Part shown: positions 8,491 through 16,790 of the stretch, in pieces
Layout of the letters: the number at the start of each line of letters is the position of its first letter
Position numbering within the stretch: position 1 is the stretch's first letter
Assembly (NCBI GenBank): GCA_042088875.1
Contig: JBELLF010000004.1
Span: 1 to 33,877, forward strand
Direction of reading: 5' to 3'
DNA length: 33,877 nt
Origin: Marisimplicoccus framensis_A
GTDB taxonomy: Bacteria; Bacteroidota; Bacteroidia; Flavobacteriales; Flavobacteriaceae
Program-made: the position numbers and the translations under genes
Notes under the pieces: model-generated
Database searches by the model: none
The model's input: the letters and a program-made list of their open reading frames with translations, nothing else
What the model was told of the DNA's origin: nothing

Positions 8491-9252
8491 TTAATCTTCA
8501 GCTGAGAATACACATGTAAGCTCAACTGCATCAGCCATATCTCTTGATGATTCAATTCCTTCCCAAAGTTTGTCCCATTTAAAACCTGAAGGGCTATACC
8601 ATTCTCCAGGGTTTTCAGCTCTTAGGTTCCAAGCCATGTGAGTCCACCCATCATAAGCATTCTCTGATCTGTCTATGGCTTCAACTAAAATCCATTGTCT
8701 TAAGTTACCTTGTAAAATATTTTTTTCAGCAATTGGTTTCCAAACTTCAGACTCATATGATTCAAAATCATCAGTTTTTTTGTTCATTAAATTTATAGTA
8801 GCCTTATCACCTTTTTTAATCTTTCCACCTGATCTAATAGTTGCATCTACAACCCTAAGTACATATGATCTTCTTTCTTTTTCAGCAACATAACTAGAGT
8901 TATCAAACATTTTTGATATTGCTCTTCTTGACATTTTGCCTTTATAGACTTTTTGAGCTAATTCCGGCCAATTAATTCCTTGTTGCATTTGTTCCATTGA
9001 AGAATAAGTGTTAAAAATAAAATATTCAGGTGCATTGTCTTGGTCGCCCTCTTTTGGAGTTCTTTTCCATACAGACTGACCTGTTTGAAGCCCCAATTTC
9101 ACGGCTTCTTTGTTAATTTCAGAAAAAAATTCTTCTAAAGCTAAGTAGTCATTTTCTCCATTTTCAGTTAAATCAACAGCAGACATAACTGCATATTGAG
9201 CATTAGCTGAAATAGAAAAAATTAATAAGAAAGTTAATACTAAATTTTTCAT
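8491..9252 (-). CDS. Secreted protein of unknown function, first of a tandem paralogous pair
   Basis: This 253-residue protein has a signal peptide (MKNLVLTFLLIFSISANAQ) ending in the same AQY junction as its neighbour. It shares DYLALEEFFS at 35-44, YKGKMSR at 103-109, KERRSY at 125-130, DDFESYESE at 161-169 and SENAYDGWTH at 196-205 with the protein encoded at 7687-8469. The two copies have diverged considerably, so the duplication is not recent. No catalytic motif or cysteine pair stands out. Possible roles include binding a small hydrophobic ligand, by loose analogy to dimeric alpha/beta-barrel proteins, but nothing in the sequence proves this. The 163 bases upstream, up to the tmRNA, are very AT-rich and would hold the promoter; the closest box is TTATTTTG on the minus strand at 9278-9285, a weak match. 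Confidence 0.82.
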   Translation of the reverse strand: MKNLVLTFLLIFSISANAQYAVMSAVDLTENGENDYLALEEFFSEINKEAVKLGLQTGQSVWKRTPKEGDQDNAPEYFIFNTYSSMEQMQQGINWPELAQKVYKGKMSRRAISKMFDNSSYVAEKERRSYVLRVVDATIRSGGKIKKGDKATINLMNKKTDDFESYESEVWKPIAEKNILQGNLRQWILVEAIDRSENAYDGWTHMAWNLRAENPGEWYSPSGFKWDKLWEGIESSRDMADAVELTCVFSAED

Positions 9253-9415
9253 ATAGTTAAATGATTTGTTTAAAATCCAAAATAATAAATAATTATTTAA
9301 AATGAATCTAAACTATATTTATTTACATTAAATAGATGATTTATTAATGATTTCATAATATTACATTCCAATAATTAAAAAATCTTTAAAAAAAAATTGA
9401 GGATTTATAAAAGAG

Positions 9416-9811
9416 TGGAGTCGGCGGGATTCGAACCCGCGTCCATACAAGTAATTAAATTATCTTCTACAAGCTTATTTATCTTTAATTTTTCGAGAAA
9501 ATACTAGGTAGATAACAACCATAATATAATCCTTATCACCTTTAGTTTTAAATTTTACCCAGTGAATATAAAACTCTAGATTAACTTAATGGTATCTCAA
9601 TTATAAAAACTGTTAATCAAAGTGTTTATGAGATATTTAGCTTCTCAACCTTGTTGAGATAAGCAAAGACTTACTGTAATTCAGTCAATTATGCAGCTAA
9701 AGCGTAGTTATTTTCGCCATTTAAAAGTTGAAAAAAAGATTTACGAGATTATTTCCATTACTCGACTTGCAAATAATTAAATTAGTCTTGCTGTCAAAAC
9801 CAGTCGACCCC
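9416..9811 (-). ncRNA. ssrA: Transfer-messenger RNA (tmRNA)
   Basis: Read on the minus strand, the RNA begins GGGGTCGACTGGTTTTGACAG at 9811 and ends with the TPsiC arm GCGGGTTCGAATCCCGC and CGACTCCA at 9416. The 5' GGGGTCG pairs with the 3' CGACTCC to form the acceptor stem. The tag reading frame at 9718-9689 encodes GENNYALAA followed by TAA, the usual Bacteroidota proteolysis tag. CCA is not encoded and must be added. The RNA rescues stalled ribosomes together with SmpB, which is not in this window. About 20 bases past the 3' end is a run of nine Ts on the minus strand without a convincing hairpin. Confidence 0.96.
9689..9718 (-). other. tmRNA tag-peptide reading frame (GENNYALAA, stop)
   Basis: On the minus strand GGC GAA AAT AAC TAC GCT TTA GCT GCA TAA follows an A/T-rich stretch within the tmRNA. 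The resume codon is placed at GGC by analogy with known Bacteroidota tags. The C-terminal ALAA is the ClpXP-type degradation signal. Confidence 0.85.
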
Positions 9812-9836
9812 AAAATTTCAAAGTACAAAAGTTCGA

Positions 9837-9844
9837 CAAATATA
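9837..9844 (-). promoter_or_regulatory. -7 box of the tmRNA promoter
   Basis: TATATTTG on the minus strand is an exact match to the Bacteroidota TAnnTTTG element. It lies 25 bases before the mature tmRNA 5' end, leaving a short precursor leader for RNase P to remove. No good TTG is seen 18-21 bases upstream. The site sits in the 45 bases between kdsA and ssrA. Confidence 0.45.
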
Positions 9845-9856
9845 AAATAAATAATA

Positions 9857-10657
9857 CTATAATTTAGATGTGGCTTCTCTTATAGACAATAGATTATTAA
9901 TAAGATTTTCTAATTTATTTATATCTAACATATTTGCGCCATCGCTTTTTGCTTTTGATGGATCAGTATGTGTTTCAATGAATATTCCATCAACTCCATT
10001 TACAATTCCAGCTCTTGCTAGTGATTCTATGTATTCAGGATTGCCACCAGTAACACCTGAAGTTTGGTTTGGTTTTTGAACAGAATGGGTAACATCTAAT
10101 ATTGTTGGAGCTAATTTTTTCAATTCACTTATACCTCTGAAATCAACAATTAGGTCATTATATCCAAATTGAGTACCTCTTTCAGTAATCATTACTTTAT
10201 TATTTCCAGATTGAACTACTTTGTCAACAGCATATTTCATACTATCTGCACTCATAAATTGTCCTTTTTTGATATTAATGACTTTACCAGTTGCTGCAGC
10301 ACTTACAAGAATATCAGTCTGTCTGGCAAGAAAAGCAGGAATTTGAATAACATCTACAAATTCTGCTACCATTTTTGCCTCATCAGCACTGTGAATATCT
10401 GTAATTATAGGAATATCAAAGTTATTACCTATATCTCTTAAAATCTTTAGTGCTTTTTCATCACCAATACCTGTAAAACTATCTAACCTTGTTCTATTTG
10501 CTTTTCTGTAGCTACCTTTAAAAATAAGCGGAACAGATAATTTAGAAGTTATATCGACAAGTCTTTGAGCTATTTCAAAAGCAATCTCTTTTCCTTCTAT
10601 TGCACATGGTCCTGCAATAAGTAAAAATTTATTTTTTTTTATTTTTTCAGTAATCAT
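9857..10657 (-). CDS. kdsA: 3-deoxy-8-phosphooctulonate (KDO-8-P) synthase, metal-dependent class
   Basis: The 266-residue enzyme condenses phosphoenolpyruvate with arabinose 5-phosphate to give KDO 8-phosphate for lipopolysaccharide inner core, in the cytoplasm. Seen: IAGPCAIEG at 14-22, the substrate-binding FKGSYRKANRTR at 46-57, THSVQKP at 190-196 and GIFIETHTDP at 224-233. Cys18, His191, Glu228 and Asp239 align in spacing with the metal ligands of the Aquifex enzyme (C11, H185, E222, D233). This places it in the metal-dependent class rather than the E. coli type, which has Asn in place of the Cys. It follows the ftsE-like gene by 16 bases on the same strand, so the two are probably cotranscribed, and ssrA lies downstream with its own promoter. 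Confidence 0.96.
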   Translation of the reverse strand: MITEKIKKNKFLLIAGPCAIEGKEIAFEIAQRLVDITSKLSVPLIFKGSYRKANRTRLDSFTGIGDEKALKILRDIGNNFDIPIITDIHSADEAKMVAEFVDVIQIPAFLARQTDILVSAAATGKVINIKKGQFMSADSMKYAVDKVVQSGNNKVMITERGTQFGYNDLIVDFRGISELKKLAPTILDVTHSVQKPNQTSGVTGGNPEYIESLARAGIVNGVDGIFIETHTDPSKAKSDGANMLDINKLENLINNLLSIREATSKL

Positions 10658-10673
10658 TTTTCAATATTAATCA

Positions 10674-11348
10674 TTATTTTCTTTTGACTTCAAAAAATTT
10701 TCCATCTTCACACTTGTAAATTTTGCCTCTAAGTTTTTGTATAAGATTATAATCATGTGTAGCAATAATCATTGATGTTCCAAATTTATTTAACCTTTGA
10801 AATAATTCAATTATCTCTAAGCTAGTCTCTGGATCTAAGTTTCCGGTAGGTTCGTCAGCAATTATTAATTCCGGATTATTTAGTATAGACCTTGCTATAG
10901 CAATTCTTTGTTGTTCTCCACCTGATAGCTCTTCAGGAAATTTATCTAAATAAATTTCAATGCCAACTAATTTTAGAACTCTCTGAATCTTGTCATTTAT
11001 TTCCTTTATATCATTATGTCCTGTTGCTTTTAGAATAAATTCAAGATTATCATATATAGACCTATCACTTAAGAGTTTAAAATCTTGAAAAACAAATCCA
11101 ATTTTTCTTCTTAATAGTGGAATTTGTTTTTCATTTAAATTTTTAAGATTAAAACCTAAAACATCAAATTTATCTGAGCTTTTTATATCAATGTTTCCAA
11201 AAATTGAATTTATGAATGTTGTCTTACCGCTTCCAGTTTTTCCAATTAAAAATTTTAAATCACCCTCAATCAATTCAAAATTAACATTTTCCAAAATTTT
11301 TTTTTGATTAATTTGGATGTTAGTATTAATAATATTAATAATCTTCAT
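10674..11348 (-). CDS. ftsE: FtsE-like ABC transporter ATP-binding protein
   Basis: With the ATG at 11348 the protein has 224 residues; an upstream in-frame TTG at 11360 adds only four residues and is less likely. It is a single nucleotide-binding domain: Walker A GKTGSGKT at 36-43, Q-loop VFQDF at 86-90, signature LSGGEQQR at 141-148, Walker B LIIADEPTGNLD at 161-172, and switch His198. The size, the single domain and the LLSDRSIYDNLEF segment fit FtsE, which works with membrane partner FtsX to control peptidoglycan hydrolases at the division septum. FtsX is not adjacent; Bacteroidota often encode it elsewhere. A LolD-type or other small exporter ATPase is the alternative. It reads away from the divergent amidohydrolase gene and leads into kdsA. 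Confidence 0.8.
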   Translation of the reverse strand: MKIINIINTNIQINQKKILENVNFELIEGDLKFLIGKTGSGKTTFINSIFGNIDIKSSDKFDVLGFNLKNLNEKQIPLLRRKIGFVFQDFKLLSDRSIYDNLEFILKATGHNDIKEINDKIQRVLKLVGIEIYLDKFPEELSGGEQQRIAIARSILNNPELIIADEPTGNLDPETSLEIIELFQRLNKFGTSMIIATHDYNLIQKLRGKIYKCEDGKFFEVKRK

Positions 11349-11405
11349 AACGGGTATCAATGTAATAATTAATTATTTTTTTGTTAATTAATATTAAGTT
11401 TTTTT

Positions 11406-11437
11406 TTTGTTAGATACACATCATTTAGCTTTATTTG
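11406..11437 (+). promoter_or_regulatory. Candidate promoter of the amidohydrolase lipoprotein gene
   Basis: TTTG at 11406-11409, a 20-base spacer and TTTATTTG at 11430-11437 resemble the Bacteroidota promoter, with one mismatch in the -7 box. It would give a leader of about 10 bases to the ATG at 11453. The region is so AT-rich that chance matches are possible. Confidence 0.3.
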
Positions 11438-11452
11438 CATATAATTTTTTAT

Positions 11453-13078
11453 ATGTTTAAGAGAATACTATTTCTGTTTCTGATTTTTTTAACATCATGT
11501 TCAGAAAGTGTTGATTTAATTGTACATAATGCTAAAATTTACTCAGCAGATGAACTAAATAATCAATACTCTTCATTTGCTGTCAAAGAAGGTAAATTTG
11601 TTTATGTTGGAGGTGACGAGATATTATCAAATTTTTCCTCTAGTAACATTATAAATGCTCAAGATCTTCCTGTTTACCCAGGTTTCATTGATTCACATGC
11701 ACATTTCTATGACTTGGGATTTTATTTAAATCAAGTTGACCTAAAAAACACCATAAGTCTAGAACAAGTAATTGACAGAGTTTTAGAATTTGATGCTGAA
11801 AATAATCCAGATTTTATCATAGGGAGAGGATGGGATCAAAATGATTGGAATAATAAATCTTTCCCAACTAATTCCCTATTAAATGATAAGTTTCCTAATA
11901 AGCCAGTTGTTCTCAGAAGAATTGATGGACACGCTTATTTAGTTAATGACGCTGCTTTAAAACTTGCTGGAATTGATAATTCATTATTAGTCGATGGTGG
12001 AGAGATTGTTAAGATAGGTAATAAATTAACAGGTGTATTGATAGACAATGCAATGAGACTCGTTGATAATATTATTCCTGAGCCTACTAAAGAAGAATCA
12101 ATTAAAGCTCTTTTAAGTGCTCAAGACTTAGCTTTTAAATATGGATTAACTACAATTTCTGATGCCGGTTTAACAAAAAAACAAATTGAATTAATTGATG
12201 AACTTCAAAAAGATGGATCTCTTAAGATTAAAATCTATGCAATGATTGAAAATGATCCCAGCTCACTAGAACATTTTTTAGAAACAGGTCCATATAAGAC
12301 AGATAGATTAAATGTTAGATCAGTAAAAGTATACGTTGATGGAGCTCTTGGATCAAGAGGCGCACTTTTAATTAATGATTATTCTGACAGAAAGGGTTTC
12401 AAAGGTATAATTCGTACACCAATTGACTCAATTAATAATTTAGCATTTAGACTGGCAGGTACAAAATTTCAAATGAATACACATGCAATTGGAGATCAGG
12501 CAAACAGAATTGTACTTCAAGCATACAGAGATGCCCTTTTTGACTTTAGAGACCCAAGATGGAGAATTGAACATGCTCAAGTTATAGCAAAAGAAGATTT
12601 TGATTTATTTAATTCTAAAATTATTCCTTCTGTCCAACCTACTCATGCAACTAGTGATATGTATTGGTTAGACGATAGGATAGGTGAGGAAAGAGCCAAA
12701 TATGCATATGCTTACAGAGAGCTTTATGATAGATCTAAAATTATTGCTTTTGGTACAGATTTTCCAGTTGAAGATATTAACCCAATTATGACTTTCTACT
12801 CTGCAGTAGCTAGAAAAGATATTAATGGTTATCCTGATGAAGGATTTCAAATTGAAAATTCAATTTCAAGAGGTGATGCATTAATTGCAATGACAAGATT
12901 TGGAGCTTATGCAAATTTTGAAGAAGATGAAAAAGGAAGTATTGAAGTTGGAAAATTTGCTGATTTCATAATTTTAGACAATGATCTCATTTCTTCACCC
13001 GAACAAAGAATCCCATTAACTAATGTTGTAGCAACTTTTATTAATGGTGAGCTTGTTTTTAATCGAAGGTTTAATTAA
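11453..13078 (+). CDS. Amidohydrolase family 3 (YtcJ-like) lipoprotein
   Basis: Starting at ATG 11453 (the TTG at 11435 would put extra residues before the signal), the protein has 541 residues. It begins with a lipoprotein signal, FLIFLTSC, with lipidation expected at Cys16, so it is anchored in the envelope. The amidohydrolase fold is shown by the metal-binding GFIDSHAHF (His82, His84), VDGALGSRGALL, the later histidines in HAIGDQ and IEHAQVI, and the catalytic FGTDFPVE; a C-terminal KFADFIILD closes the beta-sandwich. YtcJ-like enzymes hydrolyse amide or similar bonds, but the substrate here cannot be named. asnB begins two bases after its stop, so they are probably one operon; whether that reflects a shared nitrogen-metabolism role is speculation. 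Confidence 0.9.
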   Translation: MFKRILFLFLIFLTSCSESVDLIVHNAKIYSADELNNQYSSFAVKEGKFVYVGGDEILSNFSSSNIINAQDLPVYPGFIDSHAHFYDLGFYLNQVDLKNTISLEQVIDRVLEFDAENNPDFIIGRGWDQNDWNNKSFPTNSLLNDKFPNKPVVLRRIDGHAYLVNDAALKLAGIDNSLLVDGGEIVKIGNKLTGVLIDNAMRLVDNIIPEPTKEESIKALLSAQDLAFKYGLTTISDAGLTKKQIELIDELQKDGSLKIKIYAMIENDPSSLEHFLETGPYKTDRLNVRSVKVYVDGALGSRGALLINDYSDRKGFKGIIRTPIDSINNLAFRLAGTKFQMNTHAIGDQANRIVLQAYRDALFDFRDPRWRIEHAQVIAKEDFDLFNSKIIPSVQPTHATSDMYWLDDRIGEERAKYAYAYRELYDRSKIIAFGTDFPVEDINPIMTFYSAVARKDINGYPDEGFQIENSISRGDALIAMTRFGAYANFEEDEKGSIEVGKFADFIILDNDLISSPEQRIPLTNVVATFINGELVFNRRFN

Positions 13079-13080
13079 AT

Positions 13081-14748
13081 ATGTGTGGAATTGTCTGTGC
13101 CTTTAATATTAAAGGTGATAAGGAGGTTGTAAGAGCTAATGTCTTAAAAATGGCCCAAAGGGTTAGGCATAGAGGCCCTGATTGGAGTGGTATTTATTCT
13201 GATGATAACGCTATTTTAGCACATGAAAGACTTGCGATTGTTGATCCTATATCTGGAAAGCAGCCTATAATTTCTCAAGATGGTAAGAAGGTAATAGCTG
13301 TTAATGGAGAAATTTATAATCATCAAATACTCAGAGAAAGTTTTTTAAATATTTACAATTTTAAAACACAATCAGATTGTGAAGTTATAATTCCATTATA
13401 TGAGGAAAAAGGTATAAACTTCCTTAATGATTTAAATGGAATTTTTGCTTTTGCTCTTTATGATTCATCAAAGCAAACATACCTTATAGCAAGAGATCAC
13501 ATTGGTATTATACCTTTATATATGGGGTGGGATGAAAGAAATATTTTTTATGTTTCTTCAGAGCTTAAATCTCTTGAAGGATTTTGTGATAAAATTGAAC
13601 TTTTTCCTCCAGGTCACTTTCTAGAAAGTCACAATATGGAACTTAAAGAATGGTACAAGCCAAAATGGACGACTTTTGATTCTGTTAAAGATGCAAAAAC
13701 TTCTATAACTTCAATTCATGATTCACTTTCAGCTGCAGTAAAAAGACAACTTATGAGTGATGTTCCCTATGGAGTTTTGCTCTCAGGTGGACTTGACTCT
13801 TCTATTACCTCTGCTTTAGCTAAAAAGTATTCATCTAAAAGAATAGAATCTGGTGATAAGCAAGATGCTTGGTGGCCTCAACTTCATTCATTTTCTGTTG
13901 GTCTTAAAGGAGCCCCTGATCTAAAAGCTGCTAAGATTGTAGCTGATCATATCGGCACAGTTCATCATGAAATAAATTTTACTGTTCAAGAAGGTATAGA
14001 CGCTATTAGAGATGTTGTATATCATCTTGAGACATATGATGTAACAACTATTAGAGCCTCAACTCCAATGTATTTAATGGCAAGAGCAATCAAATCTCTA
14101 GGTATAAAAATGGTATTATCTGGTGAGGGAGCTGATGAATTGTTTGGCGGATATCTTTATTTTCATAAAGCTCCAAATTCAAGAGAATTTCATGAAGAAA
14201 CTGTTAGAAAGCTAAAAAAACTTCATCAATATGATTGTTTGAGAGCCAATAAATCACTTGCGGCATGGGGAATTGAGGGTAGAGTCCCTTTTTTGGACAA
14301 AGAGTTTATTGAAACAGCAATGAATATAAATCCCGAGGATAAAATGATTAAAAATGGTAGAATTGAAAAATGGGTTCTTAGAGAGGCTTTCAAAGATTAC
14401 TTACCAGAAAGTATTTTATGGAGACAAAAAGAGCAATTTTCTGATGGTGTAGGATATTCTTGGATTGATAGTCTTAAAAAATTAGTCTCTAAAGAAGTAT
14501 CAGATAAAGATTTAGAAAATGCTTCTGAAATATTTTTTGTTAATACCCCGCTTAGTAAAGAAGAATACTATTACAGAACTATTTTTCAGGAACATTTCTC
14601 TAGTGAAGCAGCTGCAAGATCTGTCCCTTCAGTTCCATCTGTAGCATGTAGTACTCCTCAGGCTCTAGATTGGGATGAATCTTTTAAAAATCTTAATGAT
14701 CCTAGCGGTAGATCTGTATCAAATATTCACAAAGAATCTTATGAATAA
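13081..14748 (+). CDS. asnB: Asparagine synthase B (glutamine-hydrolysing)
   Basis: The 555-residue length matches E. coli AsnB (about 554). Cys2 of MCGIVCAFN is the N-terminal glutaminase nucleophile after Met removal, followed by RHRGPDWSG at 29-37 and the NGEIYNH loop at 75-81. The synthetase domain carries the PP-loop SGGLDSS at 235-241 and SGEGADELFGGY further on. The enzyme makes asparagine from aspartate, ATP and glutamine-derived ammonia. The C-terminal tail with PSVPSVACSTPQALDWD is characteristic of the AsnB type. It starts two bases after the amidohydrolase stop. No terminator is visible before gyrB, but gyrB has its own promoter box. Confidence 0.97.
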   Translation: MCGIVCAFNIKGDKEVVRANVLKMAQRVRHRGPDWSGIYSDDNAILAHERLAIVDPISGKQPIISQDGKKVIAVNGEIYNHQILRESFLNIYNFKTQSDCEVIIPLYEEKGINFLNDLNGIFAFALYDSSKQTYLIARDHIGIIPLYMGWDERNIFYVSSELKSLEGFCDKIELFPPGHFLESHNMELKEWYKPKWTTFDSVKDAKTSITSIHDSLSAAVKRQLMSDVPYGVLLSGGLDSSITSALAKKYSSKRIESGDKQDAWWPQLHSFSVGLKGAPDLKAAKIVADHIGTVHHEINFTVQEGIDAIRDVVYHLETYDVTTIRASTPMYLMARAIKSLGIKMVLSGEGADELFGGYLYFHKAPNSREFHEETVRKLKKLHQYDCLRANKSLAAWGIEGRVPFLDKEFIETAMNINPEDKMIKNGRIEKWVLREAFKDYLPESILWRQKEQFSDGVGYSWIDSLKKLVSKEVSDKDLENASEIFFVNTPLSKEEYYYRTIFQEHFSSEAAARSVPSVPSVACSTPQALDWDESFKNLNDPSGRSVSNIHKESYE

Positions 14749-14809
14749 AATGTTGATAAGTTACTGTAAATACTGATTGTTTCAAGATATTTTACACTTT
14801 CATTATTAG

Positions 14810-14817
14810 TATATTTG
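14810..14817 (+). promoter_or_regulatory. -7 box upstream of gyrB
   Basis: TATATTTG exactly matches the Bacteroidota TAnnTTTG element, 24 bases before the gyrB ATG, predicting a leader of roughly 18 bases. No TTG is found at the optimal -33 distance; TTTA at 14791-14794 is the nearest. It lies in the 93-base gap after asnB. Confidence 0.5.
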
Positions 14818-14841
14818 TAGTTATATTTTATAAGCTATTAA

Positions 14842-16788
14842 ATGACTAAAAACAAAACCAATAATCAATATTCTGCAGACAGTATCCAGGCCCTTGAGGG
14901 TATGGAGCATGTCAGAAAAAGACCCTCCATGTATATTGGAGATGTTGGGTCAAGAGGTCTCCATCATTTAGTCTATGAGGTTGTAGATAATTCAATTGAT
15001 GAGGCTATGGCAGGTTATTGTTCATCAATTAAAATTGAAATAAACAATGATTCTAGCTTAACTGTTGAGGATGATGGTAGAGGTATTCCTGTTGGAATGC
15101 ATAAAAAAGAAGGAGTATCTGCATTAGAGGTTGTAATGACAAAGATTGGTGCAGGAGGTAAATTTGATAAAGATTCATACAAAGTATCAGGTGGACTTCA
15201 TGGTGTTGGTGTTTCGTGTGTGAATGCTCTCTCTGAATCTTTAACTGCTAGAGTTTTTAGAGATGGAAAAGAGTATGAACAAACATATAGTAAAGGTAAA
15301 CCTGTTTCTGATGTTAAAGAGATTGGAAGCTCTGATAAAAGAGGAACTTTAGTAACTTTTACTCCTGATAAAGAAATATTTAAAGAAGTTACTGAATTTG
15401 ACTACGATATTTTATCAAATAGGATGAGGGAACTATCTTTCTTGAATAAAGGAATTACAATCTCTATTAAAGATAATAGAAAAAAAACCAAAGATGGTGA
15501 TCCTTTATCTGAAACCTTTCACTCAAAAGAGGGTTTAAGTGAGTTTATAAAATATCTAGATGAATCAAGAGAGCCTATTATTAATGATATAATTAAAATG
15601 GAAGGAGAAAAAAATGATATACCAGTTGAGGTTGCAATGATTTATAATTCTTCATTCTCTGAAAATCTTCACTCATATGTCAACAATATAAATACTCATG
15701 AAGGTGGAACTCATCTATCAGGTTTTAGAAGAGGTTTAACTAATACTTTAAAAAAATATGCAGATTCTTCTGGACTTACCGATAAACTTAAATTTGATAT
15801 TTCGGGAGACGATTTTAGAGAAGGTTTAACTGCTGTTATTTCTGTTAAAGTATCTGAACCTCAATTTGAGGGCCAAACAAAAACTAAACTTGGTAACAGA
15901 GAAGTAAGTGCAGCTGTTTCTCAGGCAGTATCTGAAATGCTTGAAAATTATCTGGAAGAGAATCCAAATGATTCAAAAATAATTGTTCAAAAAGTAATAC
16001 TTGCTGCTCAAGCTAGAAATGCTGCAAGGCAGGCAAGAGAAATGATTCAAAGAAAAACCGTCATGACTGGAGGTGGTTTACCAGGAAAATTATCTGATTG
16101 TTCTGAAACTGATCCACTTAAGTGTGAAGTTTTTCTTGTTGAGGGTGACTCTGCTGGTGGAACTGCAAAGCAGGGTAGAGACAGAGTTTTTCAAGCGATT
16201 CTTCCTTTAAGGGGAAAGATTCTAAATGTTGAAAAAGCTCAACAACATAGAGTATTTGAAAATGAAGAAATTAGAAACATATATACTGCCCTTGGAGTTT
16301 CAATTGGTACTGAGGAGGATAGCAAAGCTTTAAATCTTGAAAAATTGAGGTATAATAAAATTATTATTATGTGTGATGCCGATGTAGACGGTAGTCATAT
16401 TTCAACACTAATTTTAACCTTCTTCTTTAGATACATGAGAGAGCTTGTTGAAGGAGGTAATGTTTACATTGCTACACCACCACTATATTTAGTTAAAAAA
16501 GGAAATAAAAAGGTATATGCATGGAATGACAAAGAAAGAGATAATCTTGCTAAAGAATTTGGTTCGGGTGTATCTATTCAAAGGTATAAAGGTCTTGGTG
16601 AAATGAATGCAGATCAATTATGGGATACAACTATGAATCCAGAGACTAGAACACTTAGACAAATTTCTCTAAATTTTGATAATTCTCAAGAAGCTGAAAG
16701 GTGGTTTTCTACTTTAATGGGAGACGATGTTCCTCCAAGAAGAAAATTTATTGAAGATAATGCTGTTTATGCAAAAATTGATGCTTAA
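14842..16788 (+). CDS. gyrB: DNA gyrase subunit B
   Basis: The 648-residue protein is of the short GyrB type usual in Bacteroidota, without the proteobacterial insertion. GHKL ATPase motifs: EVVDNSIDEA with Glu46, EDDGRGIP at 76-83, and GGLHGVG at 117-123. TOPRIM motifs: EGDSAGG at 434-440, DADVDGSH at 512-519, and QRYKGLGEMN at 580-589 before the tail. With GyrA it introduces negative supercoils. ParE is the alternative, but the IGDVGSRGLHHLVYEVVDN start and overall length favour GyrB. The malate dehydrogenase gene begins two bases after its stop, suggesting cotranscription. Confidence 0.95.
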   Translation: MTKNKTNNQYSADSIQALEGMEHVRKRPSMYIGDVGSRGLHHLVYEVVDNSIDEAMAGYCSSIKIEINNDSSLTVEDDGRGIPVGMHKKEGVSALEVVMTKIGAGGKFDKDSYKVSGGLHGVGVSCVNALSESLTARVFRDGKEYEQTYSKGKPVSDVKEIGSSDKRGTLVTFTPDKEIFKEVTEFDYDILSNRMRELSFLNKGITISIKDNRKKTKDGDPLSETFHSKEGLSEFIKYLDESREPIINDIIKMEGEKNDIPVEVAMIYNSSFSENLHSYVNNINTHEGGTHLSGFRRGLTNTLKKYADSSGLTDKLKFDISGDDFREGLTAVISVKVSEPQFEGQTKTKLGNREVSAAVSQAVSEMLENYLEENPNDSKIIVQKVILAAQARNAARQAREMIQRKTVMTGGGLPGKLSDCSETDPLKCEVFLVEGDSAGGTAKQGRDRVFQAILPLRGKILNVEKAQQHRVFENEEIRNIYTALGVSIGTEEDSKALNLEKLRYNKIIIMCDADVDGSHISTLILTFFFRYMRELVEGGNVYIATPPLYLVKKGNKKVYAWNDKERDNLAKEFGSGVSIQRYKGLGEMNADQLWDTTMNPETRTLRQISLNFDNSQEAERWFSTLMGDDVPPRRKFIEDNAVYAKIDA

Positions 16789-16790
16789 TT

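Noticed and set aside
9253..9415. AT-rich gap between ssrA and the tandem paralogs, searched for a small gene or RNA
   Set aside because: No start-stop frame with protein-like composition, no stable hairpin; it contains only T/A runs and a weak promoter-like box.
11368..11392. AT-only inverted repeat ATTAATTA...TAATTAAT between the ftsE-like and amidohydrolase genes, possible operator
   Set aside because: All-A/T 8-base arms are expected by chance in such an AT-rich spacer, and no repeat copy or regulator gene is nearby.
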